Source: Clostridia bacterium (GTDB lineage: Bacteria > Bacillota > Clostridia > Oscillospirales > CAG-272). From it: a stretch of 64,000 bases of DNA. Both the position numbers and the translations under genes were made by a program. Every line of letters starts with the position of its first letter. Position 1 is the stretch's first letter. Positions 15,855-24,470 of this stretch are shown in pieces. The stretch covers positions 62,001 to 126,000 of the forward strand of contig JAFQEJ010000057.1 of the NCBI GenBank assembly GCA_017399105.1. The letters are read 5' to 3'. The notes beneath the pieces are model-generated. The model searched no databases and had not been told where the DNA came from. It worked only from the letters and a program-made list of their open reading frames with translations.

Positions 15855-18623
15855 TTACTCTTTTTGATCTTCTTCGCTTTCCTCGGTAAGGGAAGCTTCC
15901 CCTGTCTGCTCGGTGAGTGCCTCCGAAAGCTCCTCCATCACGGTGCCAATCTCATCCTTATGCTTTCTTCGGCGGAGATGCGTGAGCACAACCAGCGCGA
16001 TATAGATCAGCGTGCAGATGACAGAGCATGCGGCGCCGAGGACAAATTCGCGGGGCATATACTTGAATTCCACCTGATGCTCGCCGGGGACAAGATCGAT
16101 GGCAAGCAGGGAATTGATTGCTTTGTAGGGGGTGACCTCCTCGCCGTCCACCGTGACCTTCCAGCCCTCGTCATAGGGGATGGTGGTGAAGAGGGCGGTT
16201 CTGCCCTCGGGGATGGTGACGCTGCCCGAGAGATGGGTGTCCGAGAAATCGTCGATGATATAATCGCTTCCGGCAAGCTGCTCCATGACCTCCATGAAGA
16301 GCGCATCATCGAAGCTGTAGAAGTAGGAGACGCCGCTCCTTACGTAGAATTTATCCTCCTGCAGGGTCAGCTTGACGATGATTTCATCCTCCTCATAGTC
16401 GCCGAAGGTACCGATGGACTGGATGCAGTCGGTGTTGTCGCCGCATACCGTACCGAAATCCTTGCCGTTGATGGTCACATTGCAGTCGCGGGGCCAGGTG
16501 GTGGGGAAGTACATGAAGATTTCGTCATCGGTTTCGTTTTCGAGGGTGTAGATGATGCATGCCTTGGAGCCGGAATCCTCGGGCATGATCCGGCGGTGAC
16601 CGGTGGTGAGGGCGATGTCGCAGTTGGTGTAATCGGTCTTGACATCCACCTTCTTGAAGATCTCCACTTTGTCCTCCGCACCCAGCATGGCGGTGACGAG
16701 ATCGTTCATGAATTCAAAGGCAGTGTCATCCTCATCCGGCTCAAATTCCTTGATGGCATCCGAAATGCCGTAGGCAACCGAACGGGCGTAGGGATTCTTA
16801 AAGGCGGCAAGATCGTCGTCGTATTCGTAGATTTTCGTGTAGTAGGGATATTCCGCATCGATCTCGGAGATCACATATTTGATGCCGAGGAGGGCATCGG
16901 TCAGCGGCGTGGAGCCGGCATATCTCGACCAGTGGGACTTGGAGAGCAGACCGAAGTCGCGCAGCAGATCGATGACAGAGGCATTGAGGGTGGAGGTGGA
17001 GTTGGAGAGTCCCTTCATGTTGAGCATCATGTTGTCGTTGGACTTGCGGTGCACCGTCTTTTCCATGCGGTAGAAGCCATCATCCGAATCCTGTACCATT
17101 TTGACGATGGGTGTGACCCGCTCGGAGAAGTCCACATAGGAGGTGCGGTTGGTGTAAACCACGTCCTCATCCAGCGCGATGGTGTTGAAGAGTCCCGAGA
17201 TGCATAACTCAAAGCAGACGAAGATGGCGAGGATGGCGCATCCGAATTCCTTTGCGCGGTCGGTTTTGACAAGATAAAGACCGATGATCATGAGCATCAG
17301 GCAGATGAAGCTGTACCAGACGAAGGTGAAGTCGTTTAAGAATTCATAGTCCTGCTTCTGGATGAAGAGCAGCATGATGCCGAGGACGCCGCAGATGGCG
17401 GTGATCTCCTTGAAGGGGACCTCCTTGATGTAGCGGAAGGCACGGTAGGAAAAGACCACCAGGAAGAAGGAGAAGATAAAGCTGTAGCGGTAGTTGAGCC
17501 AGTTGGGCTTCTGGAAGCCGTGCATGATCAGATCGAAGGTGGAGCCGTCGAAGAGGATCACGAGAAGCGAGAGGAGAATGCCGCCGCCGATGCGCTCAGC
17601 CGCACGGATTTTACTCTGCATGAAGTAGAGGGGCACCAGAATCAGCGCCAGCGAGCCCACATAGACGAAGGGCAGACCCTCGGGGCGCACCGTGTCATAG
17701 GAGCCGGGGAAGAGCTTGACCATGAAATCGAGGAAATCAAAGCGCTGGGTGAACTCCCAGGAGGGATCCGAGAAGGTGGTCTTGCCGAAGGTGAGCGAAT
17801 AGTAGGCGGGCAGAATAATGATCATCGCCATGCCGAGACCGATCAGCGATGCGGCTGCAATGCCCCCGAAGCTCTTTATGAAGTGCGCCTTTTCATGGAC
17901 GACACCCGGCTCGCTCGAATCGTAGACGTTGTAGTAGTAGAAGAAGTAGATCACCGTGAAGATGCAGACCATGTAGCCGATGTAGTAGTGGGTCAGCATG
18001 ATCATGGCAAGGGTGATGATATAGAGCAGAAGCTTTTTGCGGGTGACGAGCTGCTCGATCGAATAGACGAGGATGGGGAAGAAGATCAGCGAATCGATCC
18101 ACATGGAGTTGTGCTGCTGTACGATGGCATAGGCAGAGAGGGCGTACATGCTGGAGAAGATCACGGTGGAGATGGTGGTGGAGCGTTTGGTGCTGTCCAG
18201 ATAGAACGCCATGGTCAGACCGCAGGCACCGGTCTTGAGCAGAAAGATGAGCAGCAGCGCCTCGGTGATCATGCCCTTGGGGAAGAGCGCCACAAGGAAA
18301 GCGAAGGGGCTGGCGATGTAGTAGGCGTAGATGCCCATGAATTCACCGCCCAGGGCACGGTTCCAGGAGTACATGAGACTGCCGCCTTCGGTGATGATGC
18401 GGCGAAGCTCCTCATAGAAGGATACATACTGTCCGTTCAGGTCGAGCACCAGCACCGAGTTTGAGCCGAAGGGCCAGACCTCCATGCAGATGTAAATGAT
18501 AAACATGATGACAAAGGGGATGGCAAAGGAGAGCGAATAAAGGGTGATCCTCCGTTTTCTCTCTGTCCTTGCGGGATCGGAAATCAGACCGCTCTTCCGA
18601 TCGAGGGTGACTTGCGCTTGCAT
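15855..18623 (-). CDS. YfhO-family membrane protein
   Basis: The 922-residue product has about twelve membrane helices over its first 450 residues. Next comes a large extracellular part (residues about 460-850, beta-rich near its end with the VDGEEVTPYKAINSLLAIDL segment typical of YfhO), then a last helix near residue 865, and a charged cytoplasmic tail rich in glutamate. The early loop with LDLNGQYVSFYEELR is also characteristic. YfhO proteins resemble GT-C glycosyltransferases, and some are reported to glycosylate cell-wall polymers such as lipoteichoic acid. The start is the ATG at 18621-18623 with GGAGG 7 nt upstream. It follows the DUF951 gene by 31 nt and shares its promoter. Confidence 0.88.
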   Translation of the reverse strand: MQAQVTLDRKSGLISDPARTERKRRITLYSLSFAIPFVIMFIIYICMEVWPFGSNSVLVLDLNGQYVSFYEELRRIITEGGSLMYSWNRALGGEFMGIYAYYIASPFAFLVALFPKGMITEALLLIFLLKTGACGLTMAFYLDSTKRSTTISTVIFSSMYALSAYAIVQQHNSMWIDSLIFFPILVYSIEQLVTRKKLLLYIITLAMIMLTHYYIGYMVCIFTVIYFFYYYNVYDSSEPGVVHEKAHFIKSFGGIAAASLIGLGMAMIIILPAYYSLTFGKTTFSDPSWEFTQRFDFLDFMVKLFPGSYDTVRPEGLPFVYVGSLALILVPLYFMQSKIRAAERIGGGILLSLLVILFDGSTFDLIMHGFQKPNWLNYRYSFIFSFFLVVFSYRAFRYIKEVPFKEITAICGVLGIMLLFIQKQDYEFLNDFTFVWYSFICLMLMIIGLYLVKTDRAKEFGCAILAIFVCFELCISGLFNTIALDEDVVYTNRTSYVDFSERVTPIVKMVQDSDDGFYRMEKTVHRKSNDNMMLNMKGLSNSTSTLNASVIDLLRDFGLLSKSHWSRYAGSTPLTDALLGIKYVISEIDAEYPYYTKIYEYDDDLAAFKNPYARSVAYGISDAIKEFEPDEDDTAFEFMNDLVTAMLGAEDKVEIFKKVDVKTDYTNCDIALTTGHRRIMPEDSGSKACIIYTLENETDDEIFMYFPTTWPRDCNVTINGKDFGTVCGDNTDCIQSIGTFGDYEEDEIIVKLTLQEDKFYVRSGVSYFYSFDDALFMEVMEQLAGSDYIIDDFSDTHLSGSVTIPEGRTALFTTIPYDEGWKVTVDGEEVTPYKAINSLLAIDLVPGEHQVEFKYMPREFVLGAACSVICTLIYIALVVLTHLRRRKHKDEIGTVMEELSEALTEQTGEASLTEESEEDQKE

Positions 18624-18654
18624 AATAACCTCCAAACGATATTTTCAGGGTGAT

Positions 18655-18846
18655 TCAGTCGTCGGGATTGACCTTTTTGATATTCTTTTCCAGCTTGACT
18701 CTGGGGACTGTGACATCTCTGCCGCAGCCGAGGCATAGAATGCGGATATCCGAGCCGATCCGCAGGACACGGAATTTGTGCTCGCCGCAGGGATGAGGCT
18801 TTTTCATGAGAAGAATATCGCCCACTTCAAACTTGATGATGTCCAT
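18655..18846 (-). CDS. DUF951 small protein
   Basis: The 63-residue product matches DUF951: FEVGDILLMKKPHPCG, then IRILCLGCGRDVTVPR and a basic end. The two cysteine sites (HPCG and CLGCG) suggest zinc binding, and the fold may bind nucleic acid; no function is established. The ATG at 18844-18846 has GGAG 5 nt upstream; a GTG two codons earlier overlaps that site. It is the first gene of the DUF951-YfhO unit. Confidence 0.88.
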   Translation of the reverse strand: MDIIKFEVGDILLMKKPHPCGEHKFRVLRIGSDIRILCLGCGRDVTVPRVKLEKNIKKVNPDD

Positions 18847-18876
18847 AAGCACTCCGATAAAATGTTCATATTCTTT

Positions 18877-18905
18877 ATTCTAACACGAAATGCGGTATTT
18901 GTAAA
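18877..18905 (-). promoter_or_regulatory. Promoter of DUF951-YfhO
   Basis: On the minus strand, TTTACA (18900-18905), a 17-bp spacer and TAGAAT (18877-18882). Confidence 0.6.
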
Positions 18906-18965
18906 CCTTCATTTGCGAATTTTCTCAGTACTTTCCTGCGAAACAGAAATATTTACAATTATGCT

Positions 18966-18994
18966 TTGACTGAGTTACTTTTATGTGATATAAT
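18966..18994 (+). promoter_or_regulatory. Promoter of ruvC
   Basis: TTGACT (18966-18971), a 17-bp spacer and TATAAT (18989-18994), close to consensus. AAGGAG follows at about 19008. Confidence 0.85.
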
Positions 18995-19024
18995 ATATCG
19001 ATTATAATAAGGAGAATTGTACCC

Positions 19025-19525
19025 ATGAGAATCCTCGGCATAGACCCCGGCATCGCCATCGTCGGATACGGCGTGATCGACTATAAGGCATCCCACTTCA
19101 CCACCCTCGGTCACGGCGCCATTCTGACCCCCGCGCATACCGCCCCCGAGCTTCGCCTCGAGCAGATCTATACCGAGCTTTCGCAGATCATTGAGCTCTA
19201 TCAGCCCGAAGCCATGGCGGTGGAGGAGCTGTTCTTCAATACCAACCAGAAGACGGCGATTGTGGTTGCCGAAGCAAGAGGCGTGATTCTCCTCTGCGCC
19301 AGAATGCATGGAGTGCCCATCTTTGAATATACCCCTCTTCAGGTGAAGCAGGCGGTGGTGGGCTACGGCAGAGCCGAGAAGAAGCAGGTGATCTACATGG
19401 TGCAGCGAATGCTCAATCTGGAAAGGATGCCCAAGCTGGACGATACCGCCGATGCCCTTGCCATTGCCATCTGCCACGCACACACAGGCTCATCCAAAAT
19501 CAAGGATTTCTATAATCTGAGATAG
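19025..19525 (+). CDS. ruvC: Holliday junction endonuclease RuvC
   Basis: RuvC cuts four-way DNA junctions delivered by RuvAB. The 166-residue product keeps the RNase-H-fold acidic residues: D7 in ILGIDPG, the glutamates of AVEELFF near residue 67, and the aspartates of KLDDTADALA near residue 139. The gene ends in TAG, which shows that TAG is used as an ordinary stop in this genome. Unlike in many relatives it does not directly adjoin ruvA: about 930 bp of repeats separate them. Confidence 0.96.
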   Translation: MRILGIDPGIAIVGYGVIDYKASHFTTLGHGAILTPAHTAPELRLEQIYTELSQIIELYQPEAMAVEELFFNTNQKTAIVVAEARGVILLCARMHGVPIFEYTPLQVKQAVVGYGRAEKKQVIYMVQRMLNLERMPKLDDTADALAIAICHAHTGSSKIKDFYNLR

Positions 19526-19557
19526 GTCGCTTGAGGCAGGATGGGGTGAGAGAGGTG

Positions 19558-19721
19558 CTTGCGAAGCGTTCTCGATGTTGCGATATCTAATCGCTGAGGG
19601 AGCGGGACGCCGAGGGCGTCGTCCCCTACGGGTGTGGGCGCTTCTGCAGCGTTCTCGATATTACCATATCTAATTGTTGAGGGAGCGGACCGCCGAGGAC
19701 GTCGGTCCCTACGGTGTGGGC
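19558..19721 (+). repeat. Two 83-bp repeat units, forward orientation
   Basis: AGCGTTCTCGAT recurs at 19565 and 19648, giving an 83-bp period. Each unit contains a palindromic core running from GGGAGCGG to CCCTAC. The first core pairs as GGGACGCC / GGCGTC-TCCC and the second as GGACCG / CGGTCC, so the two differ in sequence but both fold. The same two core types occur inverted in the array at 19801-20210. Confidence 0.85.
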
Positions 19722-19800
19722 ACTTCTATGGTGTTCTGTTGATTCAAACATCATATTCCATCCATTTCCCAAACATCATCCATATGGCAAACATCATCTC

Positions 19801-20210
19801 TGTTATCCTACCTCACAAATTTGTTGTAGGAACCGACGTCCTCGGCGGTCCGCCCCCTGACGATTTGCTGTTCCACCACCTCTGTTATCCTACCTCACAA
19901 ATTTTTTGTAGGGACCGACATCCTCGGCGGTCCGCCCCCTGACGATTTGCTGTTCCGTCACCTCTGTTATCCTACCTCACAAATTTGTTGTAGGGACCGA
20001 CGTCCTCGGCGGTCCGCTCCCTGACGCTTTGCTGTTCCATCACCTCTGTTATCCTACCTCACAAAGTTGTTGTAGGGACCGACGTCCTCGGCGGTCCGCT
20101 CCCTGACGCGCTGCTGTTCCGTCACCTCTGTTATCCTACCTCACCGATTTGTTGTAGAGGACGACGCCCTCGGCGTCCCGCTCCCTGACGATTTGTTATT
20201 CCATCATCTC
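19801..20210 (-). repeat. Five 82-bp tandem repeat units, opposite orientation
   Basis: TGTTATCCTACCTCAC begins units at 19801, 19883, 19965, 20047 and 20129, a strict 82-bp period. Each unit carries the inverted form of the palindromic core at 19558-19721. Units 1-4 carry the GGACCG / CGGTCC type and unit 5 carries the GGGACGCC type. Sequence outside the core differs from the forward units. No spacers vary, so this is not CRISPR, and no gene is seen inside. Confidence 0.9.
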
Positions 20211-20228
20211 TATAGCCCCAACTCCCGT

Positions 20229-20313
20229 GATACAAATGATACAAAGCTTATGTAAAGTATCTATACAAATTCTCTCTATAGGAAGTTTACATAAATGATA
20301 GATCAAATAGATC
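20229..20313. repeat. Inverted-repeat element, copy 1
   Basis: Inner arms ATGTAAA (20250-20256) and TTTACAT (20286-20292) flank a 29-nt centre. Outer arms have a 9-nt period (GATACAAAT twice, nearly) and pair imperfectly with the 3' side. The octamer ACTCCCGT stands on both flanks (20221-20228 and 20314-20321), like a target-site duplication. It shares its core with the copy at 20353-20435. Confidence 0.65.
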
Positions 20314-20352
20314 ACTCCCGTATATCCCGCAATACCCGATCAAATTCAGTTT

Positions 20353-20435
20353 GGTAGAAATAGTAGAAAGCTTATGTAAAGTATTTATAGGGAATTTTTA
20401 TAGGAGGTTTACATAGAGAATCTACCATTTCTACT
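20353..20435. repeat. Inverted-repeat element, copy 2, directly upstream of ruvA
   Basis: The 5' arm has GTAGAAAT, AGTAGA and ATGTAAA; the 3' arm has the complements of GTAGAAAT, GGTAGA and ATGTAAA at exactly the same spacing, around a 27-nt centre. The core AGCTTATGTAAAGTAT is identical to copy 1. It ends about 18 nt before the ruvA start, so it lies in the ruvA leader; I find no clear promoter between it and ruvA. Confidence 0.7.
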
Positions 20436-20452
20436 ATACCCCGGAGGTTACC

Positions 20453-21055
20453 ATGTTTTATTACATACAGGGCGAGGTCGCCCATACAGAGCCATCCTGC
20501 GCGGTCATCGACTGCGGCGGAGTAGGATATAAGCTGACGGTCAGCGGCAATACTGCGGCAAAATGCGCCCTCGGCAAGAAAATGAAGCTCTTTACCCATC
20601 TCAGCGTCAGAGAGGACGCAGTGGAGCTCTTCGGCTTCGGCGATACATAGGAGCTTGCCGCCTTCAAAATGCTTATCTCGGTGTCGGGCATCGGTCCCAG
20701 GGCTGCCATGTCGATTCTCTCGCAGCTCACTCCCGAGAAGTTCGCCCTTGCCGTCACCACAGGCGATACCAAAGCCATCTCCAAAGCCCCCGGCGTGGGA
20801 GCCAAAACCGCCGCCCGTGTGGTGCTCGAGCTGAAGGATAAAATCGCCAAGGATATCACTTCTGCTTCAAGCAGTGCCGATTACGGTGTTGTGACGGCAG
20901 ATGAGGGCGACAAGCTGTCCGAGGCGGTCAATGCACTGCTGGTGCTGGGCTATACAAAGGCAGAGGCGCTCTCTGTCACAAGGGCACTCGATATCCCGTC
21001 CATGTCGCTGGAGGACATCATCCGCGAAGCGCTGAAGAAACTGATGAAGGCATAA
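20453..21055 (+). pseudogene. ruvA: RuvA, Holliday junction helicase subunit, interrupted by an in-frame TAG
   Basis: RuvA binds Holliday junctions and loads the RuvB motor. The frame encodes a normal-length RuvA (about 200 codons): OB-fold domain (residues 1-65, MFYYIQGEVAH through VELFGFGD), helix-hairpin-helix domain (LISVSGIGPRAAM and APGVGAKTAARVVLEL) and the C-terminal RuvB-binding domain. Codon 66 (20648-20650) is TAG where glutamine or glutamate is expected; CAG would differ by one base. The stop falls at the boundary of domains I and II. The next ATG (20669) lies 15 nt after the TAGGAG created by the stop, so separate translation of the second part is conceivable but spacing is poor. 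A true nonsense mutation, an assembly error and a split gene all remain possible. Confidence 0.85.
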
Positions 21056-21067
21056 GGGGGAGCATCT

Positions 21068-22201
21068 ATGTTTGACGATCTTGAAAAGGATGGCAGCCTT
21101 AGCGGCAGCCTTGACGGCAGCCTTAGCGGCTATGACTTTGAGAACCGCATTGTCAGCTCCAATATGTCGGAGGAGGATGCCGAGAGCGAGGTAGGGCTTC
21201 GTCCCCAACGTCTGGAGGAGTATACAGGACAGGAGAAGGCAAAGCAGAATCTGAAGGTCTATATCGACGCCGCCAGGGGACGCGGTGAGGTGCTCGACCA
21301 TGTGCTGCTCTACGGTCCTCCCGGTCTTGGTAAAACCACCCTGTCGAATATCATCGCCAATGAGATGGGGGTCAACATCCGCATCACCTCAGGTCCCGCC
21401 ATCGAGAAGAAGGGCGATCTTGCCGCATTCCTCACCAATCTGAATGAAAACGATATCCTGTTTATAGACGAGATTCACCGCCTCCAGCGCTCGATTGAAG
21501 AGGTGCTCTATCCTGCCATGGAGGATTTTGTCCTCGATTTGATCGTGGGAAACGGACCCTCGGCGCGAAGCATCCGCATCGATCTGCCCAAATTCACGCT
21601 GATCGGTGCCACCACAAGAGCAGGTCAGCTCTCAAAGCCGCTGCGTGACCGTTTCGGCGTTCTGCTCAAGCTGGAGCTTTACACCCCCGAGGAGCTGTCG
21701 GTCATCATCAAGCGCAGTGCCGCCATCCTCGGCGTGCCGATCACAGACGACGGTGCCTATGAGCTTGCCTCCCGATCCCGCGGTACCCCCCGTATCGCCA
21801 ACCGTCTGCTCAAGCGCGTGCGCGACTTTGCTCAGGTGAAGGGCAACGGAAAAATTGACCGCGAGATCACAGAGTACGCCCTCGATATGCTGGAGATCGA
21901 CCGGCTGGGGCTTGACAACATCGACCGCAGAATGCTCGAGTGCATCATCCGCTACTATGACGGAGGTCCTGTCGGTCTTGATACCCTTGCCGCCACCATC
22001 GGTGAGGAGTCGGTCACCCTGGAGGATGTCTACGAGCCCTTTCTGCTCCAGATCGGCTATCTTTCGAGAACCCCAAGGGGACGCTGTGCCACCAGAATGG
22101 CATATGAGCATCTGGGCATCCCCTACGCAAAGGAAGGCACACAGTCACAGCAGAACAAAAATCAACTGGATCTCTTCACCGATTCCGAAGAGACTGAATA
22201 A
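21068..22201 (+). CDS. ruvB: Holliday junction branch-migration helicase RuvB
   Basis: RuvB is the hexameric AAA+ motor of branch migration. The 377-residue product has Walker [10 protein letters not shown] near residue 85, Walker [10 protein letters not shown] near residue 137, sensor 1 GATTRAG, the arginine finger region [14 protein letters not shown], and the winged-helix end with RTPRGR. Two extras stand out. Near the N-terminus a 12-bp repeat (21092-21130) encodes [13 protein letters not shown]. The C-terminal tail ends [13 protein letters not shown], where QLDLF resembles a sliding-clamp-binding motif. It starts 12 nt after ruvA and continues into glmM. Confidence 0.96.
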   Translation: MFDDLEKDGSLSGSLDGSLSGYDFENRIVSSNMSEEDAESEVGLRPQRLEEYTGQEKAKQNLKVYIDAARGRGEVLDHVLLYGPPGLGKTTLSNIIANEMGVNIRITSGPAIEKKGDLAAFLTNLNENDILFIDEIHRLQRSIEEVLYPAMEDFVLDLIVGNGPSARSIRIDLPKFTLIGATTRAGQLSKPLRDRFGVLLKLELYTPEELSVIIKRSAAILGVPITDDGAYELASRSRGTPRIANRLLKRVRDFAQVKGNGKIDREITEYALDMLEIDRLGLDNIDRRMLECIIRYYDGGPVGLDTLAATIGEESVTLEDVYEPFLLQIGYLSRTPRGRCATRMAYEHLGIPYAKEGTQSQQNKNQLDLFTDSEETE

Positions 22202-22219
22202 CAACAGGAGATACTTACA

Positions 22220-23605
22220 ATGGGAAAATTATTCGGAACCGACGGCATCCGCGGCATCGCGGGAAAGAATCTTGATGCAGGCATCGCCTACCGTCTCGGG
22301 CTTGCCGTATCGGAGGTATTGATAGACAACAGCCAGACCGGCCGTCCCAAGGTGCTGATCGGTATGGATACCCGCTGGTCGGGGGATATGTTTGAGTCTG
22401 CCATTGCGGCGGGACTCTGTGCCATGGGAAGCGATGTGATTCTTCTCGGCGTTGTGCCCACCCCTGCCGTGGCCTTTTTGGTCAAGAAGCTGAATGCGGA
22501 TGCGGGTATCATGATCTCCGCCTCCCACAACCCCGCCGAATACAACGGCATCAAGGTCTTCAACGGAAACGGCTTCAAGCTGTCGGATGAGCTGGAGGCG
22601 CGGGTGGAGGAGATTATCCTCGGGGATACCGAGCTTGATCTGCAGACCGGCTCTGACATCGGACGCATTTACGACGAGCGCTCCTATGTGGGCATGTACA
22701 TCATGCATGTTTCCGAGGTGCTCGAAAAGGAGAAGAATCCCGAATGCAGCGAAGGGCGCCGCGTGCTCTTTGATCTCTCCAACGGCTCGGCAAGCGTGAC
22801 CGCAAAGAAGATCTTCTCCTGCGGCTGTGCGGGAGGTTTTTCCTTCGATTTCCTCGCCGATACGCCGAATGGCATCAACATCAACGAAAACTGCGGCTCC
22901 ACCCATATGAACCGTCTTGCCGATGAGGTGGCGGAGGGCGGCTATGATATCGGTATTGCCTTTGACGGCGACGCCGACCGCTGCCTTGTGATCGACGAGA
23001 AGGGCAAGCTTGTCAACGGTGACCAGATCATTGCCGCCTTTGCAGACGATATGATGAAGTCGGGCAGCCTCAGAGCCAATGCGGCGGTGGTGACCTCCAT
23101 GACCAATCTGGGCTTCCATCTGATGGCAAAGGAGCGGGGCATGACTGTCCGCGTGACCGATGTGGGCGACCGCTATGTGCTGGAGGAAATGCTGAGAGGT
23201 GACTTCAATCTGGGCGGCGAGCAGTCGGGACACATCATTCTCACCGATTATGCCACCACGGGCGACGGTCAGATCACAGCGGCGAAGATTCTCGCGCTCA
23301 TGTCGAAATATCCCGAAAAGACCGCCTCCGAGATCTTCTCCTGCATGGTCAATATGCCGCAGGTGTCGATCAATGTGAAGACGCCTAACCGACTCAAGAA
23401 AAAGATCATCGCCGATGCAGATGTTGCCGACAAGGTGCGCGAAATCGAAGAGAAGCTGGAGGGCAGAGGAAGAATCATTCTCCGTCCCTCGGGCACCGAG
23501 GAGCTGGTGCGCGTTATGCTTGAGGGTGAGGATCAGGATCAGATCAAGAAAATGGGCGCCGAGCTGGCGCGTGTGATAGAGGAGCGCATATGTGGGCTGC
23601 TGTAA
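22220..23605 (+). CDS. glmM: Phosphoglucosamine mutase GlmM
   Basis: GlmM converts glucosamine-6-phosphate to glucosamine-1-phosphate for peptidoglycan precursor synthesis. The 461-residue product has the phosphoserine loop SASHNPAEYNG near residue 100, the metal-binding DGDADR near residue 250, the sugar-binding GGEQSGH near residue 333, and the phosphate-binding RPSGTE near residue 425. GGAG lies before the ATG at 22220. It is 18 nt after ruvB, and its last 16 nt overlap the methyltransferase gene. Confidence 0.97.
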   Translation: MGKLFGTDGIRGIAGKNLDAGIAYRLGLAVSEVLIDNSQTGRPKVLIGMDTRWSGDMFESAIAAGLCAMGSDVILLGVVPTPAVAFLVKKLNADAGIMISASHNPAEYNGIKVFNGNGFKLSDELEARVEEIILGDTELDLQTGSDIGRIYDERSYVGMYIMHVSEVLEKEKNPECSEGRRVLFDLSNGSASVTAKKIFSCGCAGGFSFDFLADTPNGININENCGSTHMNRLADEVAEGGYDIGIAFDGDADRCLVIDEKGKLVNGDQIIAAFADDMMKSGSLRANAAVVTSMTNLGFHLMAKERGMTVRVTDVGDRYVLEEMLRGDFNLGGEQSGHIILTDYATTGDGQITAAKILALMSKYPEKTASEIFSCMVNMPQVSINVKTPNRLKKKIIADADVADKVREIEEKLEGRGRIILRPSGTEELVRVMLEGEDQDQIKKMGAELARVIEERICGLL

Positions 23606-24453
23606 ACTGGAAGGACTATGAACTGCTCGATACCTCGGACGGGGAACGCTTTGAGCGCTGGGGAAATTATACTCTGGTGCGTCCCGATCCGCAGGTCATC
23701 TGGAAAAATGCCAAATCGCTGAGCTGGAAGGGAGCTGATGCCTCCTACAGCCGTTCCAAGAAGGGCGGCGGTGCCTGGAGCGAGAACTCGCTCCCCGAGG
23801 AGTGGAACATCGGCTACGGCGACCTGAGGTTTATCATCCGTCCCATGGGCTTCAAGCACACCGGACTCTTCCCCGAGCAGGCGGTCAACTGGGACTGGGC
23901 TTCAGAGCTGATCCGCGGTGCGGGACGGAAGATCAAGCTGCTCAATCTCTTTGCCTACACCGGCGGTGCAACCGTTTCTGCGGCGATGGCGGGCGCTTCG
24001 GTCTGTCATGTGGATGCGGCAAAGGGCATGGTGGCTCAGGCGAAGCAGAATGCGGCAATATCGGGACTTGCAGAAGCGCCCATCCGCTACATCGTGGACG
24101 ACTGCCGCAAATTTGTCGAGCGTGAGATCCGCCGCGGCAACCGCTATGATGCCATCATCATGGATCCTCCCTCCTATGGCAGAGGTCCCTCGGGCGAGGT
24201 GTGGAAGCTGGAGGAGAATATCGACGATCTCATCGCGCTGACCGCGAGAGTGCTTTCGGACGATCCGCTCTTCTTCCTTGTCAACTCCTACACAACCGGA
24301 CTCTCTCCCTCAGCGATGGGGTATATTCTGAGCTATCGCGTGAAGGGACGCTTCGGCGGTCGGGTGGATTCGGATGAGATCGGTCTTCCCGTGACCTCAA
24401 GCGGTGCGGTGCTGCCCTGCGGTTCGTCGGCTCGATGGACTGCGATGAAATAA
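23590..24453 (+). CDS. Class I SAM-dependent methyltransferase, RlmI/COG1092-like
   Basis: The 287-residue product resembles rRNA cytosine methyltransferases of the RlmI group without an N-terminal PUA domain. Visible are the GFKHTGLFPEQ segment near residue 87, the SAM motif LNLFAYTGGATVSAA near residue 118, VDAAKG, DDCRKFVERE, and the catalytic-region motif MDPPSYGRG near residue 190. The RNA target is unknown. GAGGAG precedes the ATG, which overlaps glmM. It ends 17 nt before the ecfA1 start. Confidence 0.85.
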   Translation: MWAAVNWKDYELLDTSDGERFERWGNYTLVRPDPQVIWKNAKSLSWKGADASYSRSKKGGGAWSENSLPEEWNIGYGDLRFIIRPMGFKHTGLFPEQAVNWDWASELIRGAGRKIKLLNLFAYTGGATVSAAMAGASVCHVDAAKGMVAQAKQNAAISGLAEAPIRYIVDDCRKFVEREIRRGNRYDAIIMDPPSYGRGPSGEVWKLEENIDDLIALTARVLSDDPLFFLVNSYTTGLSPSAMGYILSYRVKGRFGGRVDSDEIGLPVTSSGAVLPCGSSARWTAMK

Positions 24454-24470
24454 CAGAGAAGGATGCTTTT

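Noticed and set aside
15801..17207. A 468-residue plus-strand open frame opposite the YfhO gene
   Set aside because: It is an antisense shadow of YfhO with glycine/aspartate-rich composition and no ribosome-binding site.
19634..19942. A 102-residue open frame inside the repeat array
   Set aside because: It runs across repeats of opposite orientation and has no ribosome-binding site or homology that I can see.
19801..20210. CRISPR array
   Set aside because: The 82-bp units are repeated nearly throughout their length with no variable spacers, and no cas gene is near.
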